Source: Acidobacteriota bacterium
GTDB taxonomy: Bacteria > Acidobacteriota > Terriglobia > Terriglobales > Acidobacteriaceae
Direction of reading: 5' to 3'
DNA length: 6,189 nt
NCBI GenBank assembly: GCA_003223595.1
Contig: QHVR01000082.1
Coordinates: forward strand, 1-6,189
Shown here: positions 1 through 5,922 of the stretch, piece after piece
How the letters are laid out: every line of letters starts with the position of its first letter
How positions within the stretch are numbered: the stretch's first letter is position 1
The notes under the pieces: model-generated
Told to the model about the DNA's origin: nothing
What the model saw: only the letters and a program-made list of their open reading frames with translations
Database searches by the model: none
Made by a program: the position numbers and the translations under genes

Positions 1-2
1 CC

Positions 3-1382
3 AATTCGACCATCGATCAAACCGACTTGTTTACGAACCAGGTCTACGACGTCTACAAGTCGTTCCCGGAGAGCCAGAGCGTCTTCCAGATCACGCAGCC
101 GACTGGCGGTTTCGGCGGGATGGTCACAAAACCCTGGAGCGAGCGTAAGAAGACAACGCAACAGTTGATGCTCCAATCTGCCGGGCCGCTCTCGCATATC
201 GCAGGAATCCGGGTGATTCCCCTGACTCCTCCCGCTTTGCCGGGCGGCGGAAACTTCCCGGTCGATTTTGTGATTGCCTCACCGGCTGAACCGCAGCAAC
301 TGGTCGCATTTGCCAATCAGTTGGTGAAAAAGGCGATGACCAGCGGCATCTTCATCTACGCTGACTCGGATCTGAAGTACGATCAGCCCCAGACCGAAGT
401 CGTTTTCGATCGCGACAAGTTGCGCTCGCAAGGCGTCGACCTGAGCCAGGCTGGGCAAGACCTCTCGACTCTGCTGGGCGGAAACTACGTCAACCGCTTC
501 AGCATTCAGGGGCACAGCTACAAGGTGATCCCGCAGGTCAAGCGTGCCGAGCGCCTGACTCCGGATCAGCTCTCGCAAATCTATGTCACGGGATCGCAGA
601 ACAAACTGGTTCCGCTCTCGACCTTTGCGAGTTTGAAGACGACGACCGAGCCACGCCAGCTGAACAAATTCCAGCAGCTGAACGCGGTGCGCATTCAGGG
701 CGTGATTCCGCCGGGAGTGCCGCTGGACAAAGCTCTCAGCGTTCTCGAGGATGAGGCCAAGGCGGTTCTGCCGCAGGGTTTCACGGTGGATTACGCCGGT
801 GAGTCGCGCCAGCTTCGGGTTGAGGGAAGCAAATTTCTGGGAACGTTCCTGCTCTCCGGAATTCTCATTTACCTGGTGCTGGCAGCGCAGTTCGAAAGCT
901 TCCGCGATCCGTTCATCATTCTGGCGGGATCGGTTCCGCTGGCTCTCTCGGGAGCGTTGCTGTTCTCCTTTGTCGGGTTCACCACCCTGAATATCTACAG
1001 CCAGGTCGGCTTGATCACGCTGGTGGGGCTGGTATCGAAGAACGGCATTCTGATCGTGGAGTTTGCCAATCACTTGCAGGAGCAAGGGAGAGATAAACTT
1101 GCGGCCATCATTGAGGCGGCCAGCACTCGTCTACGGCCGATTTTGATGACCACGGCGGCAACCGTCATCGGCCATTTCCCGCTGGTCCTGGCGAAGGGCC
1201 CCGGAGCCGGAGCCCGTAATAGCATCGGCATCATGCTGGTCAGCGGCATGATCATCGGAACAGCGTTCACCTTGTTTGTGGTTCCGTCGATCTACATGCT
1301 GGTGGCGCGCACGCACAAGGCACTCGAGGCGGATCTCGAAGTGGAGAGCCGGTATCCCGAGCCCGCGGATGCAGTAGCGTAG
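3..1382 (+). CDS. RND-family (HAE1) multidrug efflux permease, C-terminal part (5' truncated by window)
   Basis: This is an inner-membrane proton-driven drug exporter of the AcrB/MexB type, which works as a trimer with a periplasmic adaptor and an outer-membrane channel. The frame is open to the left edge, so only the last 459 residues are present; AcrB has about 1,049. Numbering from the codon at 3-5, roughly 1-275 is the second periplasmic porter/docking domain. It includes the family-typical GGNYVNRF and a 'KLVPLSTFASL' stretch. Five membrane segments follow at about 278-298, 304-324, 330-352, 379-397 and 408-435, matching TM8-TM12. The TM10 motif GLVSKNGILIVEFAN keeps the lysine (K346, codon 1038-1040) equivalent to AcrB K940 of the proton relay. 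RLRPILMT before TM11 and GPGAGARNSIG between TM11 and TM12 are also typical. The tail is short and acidic. Membrane-fusion and outer-membrane partners are not seen and may lie upstream. The exact substrate cannot be told. Family assignment is very secure. Confidence 0.96.
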   Translation, partial: NSTIDQTDLFTNQVYDVYKSFPESQSVFQITQPTGGFGGMVTKPWSERKKTTQQLMLQSAGPLSHIAGIRVIPLTPPALPGGGNFPVDFVIASPAEPQQLVAFANQLVKKAMTSGIFIYADSDLKYDQPQTEVVFDRDKLRSQGVDLSQAGQDLSTLLGGNYVNRFSIQGHSYKVIPQVKRAERLTPDQLSQIYVTGSQNKLVPLSTFASLKTTTEPRQLNKFQQLNAVRIQGVIPPGVPLDKALSVLEDEAKAVLPQGFTVDYAGESRQLRVEGSKFLGTFLLSGILIYLVLAAQFESFRDPFIILAGSVPLALSGALLFSFVGFTTLNIYSQVGLITLVGLVSKNGILIVEFANHLQEQGRDKLAAIIEAASTRLRPILMTTAATVIGHFPLVLAKGPGAGARNSIGIMLVSGMIIGTAFTLFVVPSIYMLVARTHKALEADLEVESRYPEPADAVA

Positions 1383-1401
1383 GAAGGCTTGCCAGACAAC
1401 A

Positions 1402-1428
1402 TCGCCCCGGACCTGCGGTCCGGGGCGA
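1402..1428 (+). terminator. GC-rich hairpin, probable terminator of the RND gene
   Basis: A perfect 11-bp inverted repeat (TCGCCCCGGAC / GTCCGGGGCGA) with a 5-base loop (CTGCG) begins 20 bases after the RND stop codon. It is strong enough for intrinsic termination, but no T-run follows (the next bases are CTGGCGAACT). It may therefore be a weak or factor-assisted terminator, or a 3'-end stabilising stem. Confidence 0.65.
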
Positions 1429-1442
1429 CTGGCGAACTCAAA

Positions 1443-1451
1443 TGCTATACT
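1443..1451 (+). promoter_or_regulatory. Extended -10 promoter for the 57-aa basic protein
   Basis: TGCTATACT contains a TATACT hexamer (1446-1451; five of six match TATAAT) preceded by the TGn extension. No good -35 box lies 16-18 bases upstream, where the right arm of the 1402-1428 hairpin falls. Extended -10 promoters often do without one. Initiation about 7 bases downstream would give a leader of about 25 bases, enough to carry the Shine-Dalgarno at 1472-1476. Confidence 0.45.
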
Positions 1452-1483
1452 TCTGATTCACAACCAAAACCAGGAGCCGAACT

Positions 1484-1657
1484 ATGTCCGCACCCAGCCG
1501 CCGGCCCGAAATTCGCCGGCGCCGTACCCGCAAAGAAAAGATCCTTCAACTCCGCAAGCGCCTAGCAGCCGCCAAGACCGACGCTGACCGTAGCCGCCTG
1601 ACGGCGAAGCTGCAAAAGCATGCCATCGCTTCTCCCGGCCAACCACTGCTGAAGTAG
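1484..1657 (+). CDS. Small arginine/lysine-rich helical protein (57 aa), function unknown
   Basis: The ATG at 1484 follows a clean Shine-Dalgarno AGGAG (1472-1476) with a 7-base spacer, and the ORF ends with TAG at 1655-1657. The 57-residue product is strongly basic, with 11 Arg and 7 Lys against 4 acidic residues. It has an arginine cluster at 6-16 (EIRRRRTRK) and then a predicted amphipathic helix at about 16-46 (KEKILQLRKRLAAAK). The pattern 'RR-x-EIRRRRxRKxK-x2-LRxR' followed by an alanine/lysine helix recalls short uncharacterised proteins (DUF6800-like) that I associate with Planctomycetes and other soil bacteria; this is recalled resemblance, not a search. A nucleic-acid or ribosome-binding role would suit the charge but is inference. 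It has its own promoter, and hairpins flank it on both sides, so it appears to be a monocistronic unit. No signal peptide or membrane segment is seen. Confidence 0.72.
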   Translation: MSAPSRRPEIRRRRTRKEKILQLRKRLAAAKTDADRSRLTAKLQKHAIASPGQPLLK

Positions 1658-1660
1658 CGC

Positions 1661-1677
1661 GGCGGCGTGTCGCCGCC
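1661..1677. terminator. Hairpin in the convergent intergenic gap, possible bidirectional terminator
   Basis: A 7-bp perfect stem GGCGGCG / CGCCGCC with a TGT loop lies between the stop of the 57-aa gene (1657) and the stop of the convergent glycosyltransferase (1701). On the plus strand it is followed by ATTTAGT, a short and weak U-rich tail. The position suggests it serves both genes. The three-base loop and the poor T-tract limit confidence. Confidence 0.5.
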
Positions 1678-1700
1678 ATTTAGTGTCCGTGCCGGTCGCT

Positions 1701-2867
1701 TCAATCCGCAGCGCTCTGCCGGACGGTTTCTCGACCGCCGGCGCGCCCGACTTCTCGGTAGACATCCAGCAGCCGCCGTACCGAGATTTCCCACGAGAAT
1801 TTCTTAGCCTGCTGATAGCCTCGTTCTTTCATACGATCCCGCAAGGCTCGATCGGTCAGAACGCGATGCGCAGCCCGCATAATCTCGAAGACATTCTCCG
1901 GATTGACCAATACGGCAGCATTGCCAACAACCTCCGGCAACGAAGAGATGTTGGAAGTGATCACGGGAGTTCCGTGCGCCATTGCCTCCAGAGGAGGCAG
2001 GCCGAATCCTTCATATAACGAGGGAAAGACGAAGACCTTCGCTTCGTCGTAAAAGATCCGCAAGACTTCGATCGGTACGAATCCCAGGAAGCGGACCTCA
2101 TTCTGCACGCCGCTGCGCACCACGGTGCGGCGCAGATCCGGATTGCCGGACAAGTCGTCTCCGATGATGATCAGCTTGAGATCCGGCCAGAGCTGGTCTT
2201 TCTCTAATTCGGTCTTCAGCGCAGAGAACGCCTCGATCAGCCGCAGCACGTTCTTATGGGGGCTGATGCGTCCGGCATAGAGCAGGAAAGGGTACGAGAC
2301 TTGATATCGCTGCGCGATTAGATCGCGGTCTGCAGCCGTTGCATGCCCGTGCAGAAAGCGCTCGTCGATTGCGTTGTAGACGACTTCAATGTGATTAAGC
2401 GGGATCTCAAACAGCTTTTCAATCTCGTTGCGCGTGAAATTGGAAACCGCGAAAATACGGGCTGCTCCCGCCAGAACTCTCTTGGTCATCTGAAAATAGA
2501 TCCAGCGCCATACGCCCTGCTGCCGCGGTCGGGACATGTGCTCCAGCATGTCATGCACCGTCATTACATACGGGCACGGCAGGAATCGCGGCCGCGAAAA
2601 CAGGTTGGGAATATGTACCAAGTCGCAGTCGAGTTTGCGCAGTGCGCTCCGGAACTCGCGGTAACCCTTCAGCGTGTGCTCGGGATGAGCCAGAGGGATG
2701 GTTTGGAAATTGCCCGGCAGCGGGCCGATTTCCTCCACCTTAGTGGGCGAGCCAAGCAGGAAATATTGGTTTTCATGGTCCAGGCGGCCCAGGGTCCGAA
2801 TAATGTTGCGGATGTACGTCCCCACACCAAATTCCGTCATCCGGCGGATATCGATGGCGATCTTCAC
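1701..2867 (-). CDS. Glycosyltransferase family 4 (GT-B fold)
   Basis: The 388-residue product is a cytoplasmic retaining glycosyltransferase that moves a sugar from a nucleotide-sugar donor to a glycan, lipid or other acceptor. The N-terminal acceptor half (about 1-180) starts with MKIAIDIRR and the glycine loop GVGTYIRNI (14-22), and includes TVHD (103-106) and AVSNFTRNEI (140-149). The C-terminal donor half begins at YAGRISPHKN (197-206), with the donor-phosphate Arg200 and Lys205. It carries the family EX7E motif EGFGLPPLE (E286, E294), followed by HGTPVITS and LPEVVGNAA. Length is normal for GT4. The start is GTG: an in-frame TAA (2877-2879) lies four codons upstream and the next ATG is codon 10, which would remove the first beta strand. 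No Shine-Dalgarno is visible. The gene lies 52 bases downstream of the Crp-like gene on the same strand, so co-transcription is possible. No other polysaccharide genes are in the window, so the acceptor is unknown. Confidence 0.93.
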   Translation of the reverse strand: MKIAIDIRRMTEFGVGTYIRNIIRTLGRLDHENQYFLLGSPTKVEEIGPLPGNFQTIPLAHPEHTLKGYREFRSALRKLDCDLVHIPNLFSRPRFLPCPYVMTVHDMLEHMSRPRQQGVWRWIYFQMTKRVLAGAARIFAVSNFTRNEIEKLFEIPLNHIEVVYNAIDERFLHGHATAADRDLIAQRYQVSYPFLLYAGRISPHKNVLRLIEAFSALKTELEKDQLWPDLKLIIIGDDLSGNPDLRRTVVRSGVQNEVRFLGFVPIEVLRIFYDEAKVFVFPSLYEGFGLPPLEAMAHGTPVITSNISSLPEVVGNAAVLVNPENVFEIMRAAHRVLTDRALRDRMKERGYQQAKKFSWEISVRRLLDVYREVGRAGGRETVRQSAAD

Positions 2868-2919
2868 CGAGCCAATTTAACCACACGGCAGACCAATCAG
2901 CCAGCGCAGACGGCGCTCC

Positions 2920-3435
2920 TCACTGCTGGCGCACCGTGCGTGCTTGGTCCGCAACCGCCTCTCGCCACGGCTGGTCGAAGATCTTGTCGAACTGAGCCTC
3001 CATCACCGGGTAACACTCGCACGCCGAGTCGGCCAAGCCCTCGGGATCAAGAACGGTGAGTTTTCCATACTTGTAGCTGATAAGGCCGGCCCGCTGGAGC
3101 ATACTGGCGGCGGTCGAGACCGTCGGCCGGTGGACTCCCAGCATCTCCGCCAGAAACTCATGCCTGACCGGGAATTCCCTTCTACGCGCGCGATTGTAGG
3201 TCATGCGCAGCCAGCGGCATAAGCGTTGGTCAATCGAATGCAGCCGGTTGCACGCCGCGGTCATGGAGGTCAGGACCAGAAATGCATGTACGTAGGACGC
3301 AATCAGATCATTGAGTGGCGAAGGCCGGTCCCGCACTTCCCGGATGAAATCTTCGGTGCTCATGCGGTGAGCCAATCCCGGAATCTGCACGAAGGTAGTT
3401 GAGGCTGTCGAGCGCTGCCGAAGCCATACCTGCAC
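2920..3435 (-). CDS. C-terminal fragment of the Crp-like regulator (dimer helix and HTH domain)
   Basis: This frame is 171 codons from a GTG at 3435, which is probably not a genuine start. Residues 3-20 (VWLRQ ... FVQIPG) complete the sensor beta-roll. ACNRLHSIDQRLCRWLRMTY (61-80) is the dimerisation helix and linker, with the 'CNR-x-H-x(5)-RL-x-RWL' signature common in this subfamily. Residues 86-125 form the Crp winged helix-turn-helix: FPVRHEFLAEMLGVHRPTVS, with VHRPTVSTAA as recognition helix, then AGLISYKYGKLTVLD as the wing. A CECY motif (139-142) follows, as in many members. It ends 52 bases before the glycosyltransferase start on the same strand. Confidence 0.55.
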   Translation of the reverse strand: MQVWLRQRSTASTTFVQIPGLAHRMSTEDFIREVRDRPSPLNDLIASYVHAFLVLTSMTAACNRLHSIDQRLCRWLRMTYNRARRREFPVRHEFLAEMLGVHRPTVSTAASMLQRAGLISYKYGKLTVLDPEGLADSACECYPVMEAQFDKIFDQPWREAVADQARTVRQQ

Positions 3436-3679
3436 TCCTCAGGCCTTCCATCCCCATCAACCCCGTTTCGATCGTCGACCCGTCACTCATCTCCTGTACG
3501 GTTGAGGTCACGGCGTCATAAGGAAAATAAAGCTCGCGAATCGGCTCACCTGGATTGGTAATGGGTGCTCCGATCTCCAGATTCACCCGGTGCAGAAAGG
3601 GGTCCAGTCGCTCTCGCTCGTAGCGCGGCAGAGCCGCCAATAGCAAGTTTTCAGGCTCGTGATGCTGATAGAAATGCAC
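3308..3679 (-). CDS. N-terminal fragment of the Crp-like regulator (sensor domain)
   Basis: This frame is 123 codons from GTG at 3679. Residues 1-82 are recognisable: ENLLLAALPRYERERL (10-25) is the usual N-terminal helix of this subfamily. NPGEPIRELYFP (42-53) and the 'DGSTIETGLMGMEG' stretch are beta-roll strands of the cNMP-binding-like domain. The effector-binding Arg-Ser pair of true CRP is not evident in this frame. Residues after about 83 are out-of-frame sequence and probably do not fold. No ATG is available upstream in frame for at least 15 codons, and no Shine-Dalgarno is seen. If translated alone, the product would lack a DNA-binding domain. Confidence 0.5.
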   Translation of the reverse strand: MHFYQHHEPENLLLAALPRYERERLDPFLHRVNLEIGAPITNPGEPIRELYFPYDAVTSTVQEMSDGSTIETGLMGMEGLRSAGMASAALDSLNYLRADSGIGSPHEHRRFHPGSAGPAFATQ

Positions 3680-3869
3680 GTGGTTTTGATGTAAGTGCCA
3701 GCATGCTGTGTTAGCGCCAAACTGCGCCCTTGGGCAGAATGCAGGGAAGTACTGAAATGCCGGTGAACGAAAGCTTGAGAAAGGTCATGTTCCTGACTGA
3801 CATCCATGCCGTCGATCCCGTAGCCTCGTCAGAGGCTGGGGGGATTCTGGCCTAGGGTGTCGATCATCA
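3680..3869. promoter_or_regulatory. Divergent intergenic region between the Crp-like gene and the small-protein/transporter cluster
   Basis: This 190-base gap separates divergent genes, so it should contain promoters for both sides. No strong sigma-70 pair is seen. The best plus-strand candidate is TTGAGA (3775-3780), 17 bases, then TGACAT (3798-3803), which matches only three of six -10 positions. A 6-bp hairpin AGCCTC-GTCA-GAGGCT (3822-3837) would lie in the resulting leader. A G-rich run follows, with AGGG at 3854-3857 ahead of the ATG at 3870. No convincing FNR or CRP palindrome was found. Confidence 0.3.
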
Positions 3870-4082
3870 ATGGATAATCCAAACTTTGAGAAATGGCGAG
3901 AAATCGCCGAAGCGATTCTGCACGAAAACGATCCGGATTCAGTGTCGAGATTAGTCAGCGAGTTATGTCACGCGCTTGATTCCGGGGCAGCCGGGACGGG
4001 TCCCGGCAGCGCCACAGAAACCTCCACGCCATCCCGAGCCAGGAGCCACCCTGCCGAAAGCTCCTCAAATCAGATGGATTAG
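3870..4082 (+). CDS. Small acidic helical protein (70 aa), function unknown
   Basis: The ORF starts at ATG 3870 with a modest AGGG (3854-3857) upstream and ends in TAG at 4080-4082. Residues 1-37 read as two short amphipathic helices, NFEKWREIAEAILHENDPDS then VSRLVSELCHALD. The rest is a low-complexity tail rich in Ser, Thr, Gly and Pro that is probably disordered. The N-terminal pattern 'NFxxWRExAExxxxExDPxxxxxLVxxLxxAL' resembles short hypothetical proteins I recall from Acidobacteriota genomes. No signal peptide, membrane segment or catalytic motif is seen. It is the first plus-strand gene after the divergent spacer and lies 100 bases before the lipoprotein gene, so it could belong to the same transcript. 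The helical part looks genuine and the tail may have drifted. Confidence 0.6.
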   Translation: MDNPNFEKWREIAEAILHENDPDSVSRLVSELCHALDSGAAGTGPGSATETSTPSRARSHPAESSSNQMD

Positions 4083-4182
4083 CGAGAAGATGCTGGCCGC
4101 ATGCCACTTGGGGTGCTCCTTGCCTCAGCGGTCGTAGCTCATGACCGGCAAACACCGGAGTACATTCCTGCATCTGTGAGTC

Positions 4183-4605
4183 ATGTTCAAGGCCATCGCA
4201 GGCTTTGCGCTTGGGTTCATTCTGGCCCTGTGCGCGTGCTCTCGCCAGAAGACCCTGACAACAGACGAAATCCGCTCGCAGTTGCTTTCTGCAAAGTCGC
4301 TGGCAGCCGAAACCGAGATGTTCCTGGACTATGTTCGCGAGAATCGTGCGACGAAACATTACGCGCAAGGCCACATTGAATACCTCACCGAAGAGATCGA
4401 GCGTTCCAGGGAAGAACTCCAGGAATCGTCGCCTGCACAGGGCGAAGAGGATGCCGTACGAAAACTAAGAACCCAGTTCGACGCCTTACAGGCAGAGTTG
4501 CATAGCATTCGCGGGAAACTGGATGACGAAGCCGCGCTCGCGGCTGCGAAGGAGCACCTTGCAAGCATCCGTCAGGCTCTGGATGAGGCGAACTCCTCTA
4601 TATGA
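4183..4605 (+). CDS. Coiled-coil lipoprotein, translationally coupled to the Nramp-like transporter
   Basis: The 140-residue product has a lipoprotein signal: MFKAIAGFALGFILALCAC has one Lys, a hydrophobic core and a lipobox LCAC, with Cys19 as the predicted lipidated residue. The mature part is almost wholly helical and charged. Helix one is about 26-80 (QLLSAKSLAAETEMFLDYVR ... EEIERSREELQ), a break falls at SPAQG (83-87), and helix two is about 88-137, with heptad-like Leu/Ala spacing. A helical hairpin is the simplest fold. Glu43, Glu45, His59 and His64 could together bind a metal, but this is speculation. I do not recognise a named family. The stop TGA (4603-4605) overlaps the transporter ATG (4602) as ATGA, the classic coupling arrangement, so a role beside that transporter on the periplasmic face is likely. 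The ribosome site before ATG 4183 is weak (GTGAG at 4176-4180, very close). Confidence 0.8.
   Translation: MFKAIAGFALGFILALCACSRQKTLTTDEIRSQLLSAKSLAAETEMFLDYVRENRATKHYAQGHIEYLTEEIERSREELQESSPAQGEEDAVRKLRTQFDALQAELHSIRGKLDDEAALAAAKEHLASIRQALDEANSSI
4585..4604 (+). promoter_or_regulatory. Overlapping start/stop (ATGA) with a small hairpin over the transporter Shine-Dalgarno
   Basis: GAGG (4585-4588), the only Shine-Dalgarno-like sequence before the transporter ATG at 4602, is complementary to CCTC (4595-4598) across a CGAACT loop. A ribosome finishing the lipoprotein would melt this stem, which fits translational coupling through the ATGA overlap at 4602-4605. The stem is only 4 bp and may be chance. 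Confidence 0.35.
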
Positions 4606-5837
4606 AAAACATCCTGGGTATCACCCTCGGGATTATGACGGCGCTGGGAGGGTTCGTTGACCTGGGCCAGATTGTGTTCACAACGCAGGCGGGTGCGCTG
4701 TTCGGCTACCAGCTAATGTGGGCCATCGCACTGGGCACAGCAGCCATCATCATCTACATGGAAATGTGCGGAAGGGTTGCCGTGGTTGCCAAGGAGCCCG
4801 TATTTGCGGTTGTACATACGCGGCTGGGCAAAAAGCTTGGACTTGCCGCGTTAATCGCGTCCAACCTCTTGAACCTGATTACGTGCGCTGCGGAAATTGG
4901 AGGCATTGCCATTCTCCTTCATCTATTGACTGGATGGCCGGAAAAGCTTCTGCTCGTCGCGACTACCCTGGCTCTGGGCATGATGGTGCTTCTTTTCCGT
5001 TTTCAATGGATCGAGAGGACGCTTGGTCTGTCTGGCCTGATGATGATCGTCTTTGCCGTGTCCGCGGTGACGCTTCATCCGGATTGGGGTCAGCTGGCCC
5101 ATGGCCTTATCCCGAAGGTCTCGGAACCGGATACCAAACATACTCTTCTGTACTGGTACTTTGCGGTTGGTATTTTTAGCGCCATGCTCATGGAGTACGA
5201 AGTCCACTTCTATTCTTCAGGCGCAATAGAAGAAGACTGGACACCCAAGGACCTGGCTGAGAACTTCATGGTCGCAGCACTCGGCTCATTGCTTGGTTCC
5301 CTGCTTACCGTTGGTCTGTTAGCTCTCGGCGTGATCCTATTTCTGCCACGTGCCATTTTCCCTCAGACACTCAGCACCGCAGTCTTCTCGGGCGCATTTC
5401 CGTTTGCACAAAAAGCTTTGATTGCAGCTATAGCTGGCTGTCTTGCCTGCCTAGCCGGGGCAACTGTCGAAACTGCTCTGTCCGGCGGCTACAACGTCTG
5501 TCAGTTCTTCAATCTCAAATGGGGTAAGAACGTCCCACCCAAGTCTGCGCCTGTGTTCACTGGTACTTGGGTTGCGATGTTCACCCTCGCGATGGTGATT
5601 GCATTGACCGGAGTACGCCCATTGCAATTGGTAAATATATCCATTGTCTTCGGGATGGTAGTGATGCCATTTACCTATTACCCGGTTCTGCGGACCGCGT
5701 CTGACAAGAACGTCATGGGGAAGCACGTTAACAGAAAGTTTGACGATGTCATCGGTGGAATCGTGCTGGTTTTTGTAATCATAGCGGCACTCGCCGCCAT
5801 CCCGCTGATGGTGCTCACTCACTCTGGAAGACCATGA
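4602..5837 (+). CDS. Divergent Nramp-superfamily membrane transporter
   Basis: This 411-residue inner-membrane protein has about 11 hydrophobic segments (roughly 4-26, 31-55, 79-109, 115-132, 139-157, 182-205, 220-248, 265-295, 318-337, 342-363, 381-407), the Nramp (PF01566) layout. TM1 and its flank, LGGFVDLGQIVFTTQAGALF then GYQLMW, align well with the canonical DPGN-x(n)-AGAxFGYxLLW block. Key sites differ. DPGN is DLGQ: Asp20 is kept, Pro is Leu21, and metal ligand Asn is Gln23. In TM6 the A-x-x-MPH block reads AMLMEY (194-199), so Ala194 and the metal-ligand Met197 remain but Pro-His is Glu198-Tyr199. In TM3 the canonical TDLAE is TCAAE, so the proton-pathway Asp is Cys95 while Glu98 stays. 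Classical Nramps import Mn2+ or Fe2+ with protons. Here altered selectivity or coupling is inferred, and Mg2+-type Nramp relatives are a precedent for such change. The start is set by the ATGA overlap with the lipoprotein gene. Confidence 0.82.
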   Translation: MKNILGITLGIMTALGGFVDLGQIVFTTQAGALFGYQLMWAIALGTAAIIIYMEMCGRVAVVAKEPVFAVVHTRLGKKLGLAALIASNLLNLITCAAEIGGIAILLHLLTGWPEKLLLVATTLALGMMVLLFRFQWIERTLGLSGLMMIVFAVSAVTLHPDWGQLAHGLIPKVSEPDTKHTLLYWYFAVGIFSAMLMEYEVHFYSSGAIEEDWTPKDLAENFMVAALGSLLGSLLTVGLLALGVILFLPRAIFPQTLSTAVFSGAFPFAQKALIAAIAGCLACLAGATVETALSGGYNVCQFFNLKWGKNVPPKSAPVFTGTWVAMFTLAMVIALTGVRPLQLVNISIVFGMVVMPFTYYPVLRTASDKNVMGKHVNRKFDDVIGGIVLVFVIIAALAAIPLMVLTHSGRP

Positions 5838-5922
5838 ATGGATTGCGAAATATGGCTGTCCTCGCGGCCCTAGCTCGCGAATTTCATTTTGTGCTTCTCT
5901 TCCGAATCGCCTACCATGAACC

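Larger units (their letters stand above)
2920..3679 (-). pseudogene. Crp/Fnr-family transcriptional regulator, split by a frameshift
   Basis: Two overlapping minus-strand frames together make one regulator of about 250 residues, with a cyclic-nucleotide-binding-like sensor half and a winged-helix DNA-binding half. The first frame (from GTG at 3679) carries the sensor core up to ETGLMGMEGL, whose last codon is 3442-3440. The second frame resumes the expected sequence at VWL (from codon 3429-3427) and runs to TGA at 2922-2920. The second frame has a TGA at 3441-3439, so it cannot simply extend upstream. Family members I recall have about four residues between 'G-x-EG-(L/M)' and the 'V-(F/W)-L' strand. 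Here there are 10 bases, as a 2-base loss or 1-base gain would leave. Both parts otherwise look well conserved, so the break is recent, a sequencing error, or less likely a programmed shift. The ligand is unknown. Confidence 0.8.

Noticed and set aside
279..1085. Long open minus-strand frame (268 codons) antisense to the RND gene
   Set aside because: The product is Gln/Arg/Glu-rich with no domain and lies wholly within a clearly recognisable RND reading frame. It is a codon-bias shadow.
2343..3059. Plus-strand 238-codon frame across the glycosyltransferase and Crp-like genes
   Set aside because: It runs antisense to two recognised genes, has no family resemblance, and its sequence changes character across gene borders.
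3680..3720. Possible FNR/CRP operator upstream of the Crp-like gene (TTGAT half-site near 3685)
   Set aside because: No matching ATCAA half-site at the right spacing, so there is no palindrome to support an operator.
4101..4379. Plus-strand 92-codon frame overlapping the lipoprotein start
   Set aside because: The lipoprotein frame has a signal peptide, a lipobox and a coupled stop. This alternative has no structure and no ribosome site.
5862..5880. TCGCG ... CGCGA inverted repeat followed by ATTTCATTTT after the transporter
   Set aside because: A 5-bp stem with a 9-base loop is too weak to call a terminator, although the T-rich tail is suggestive.
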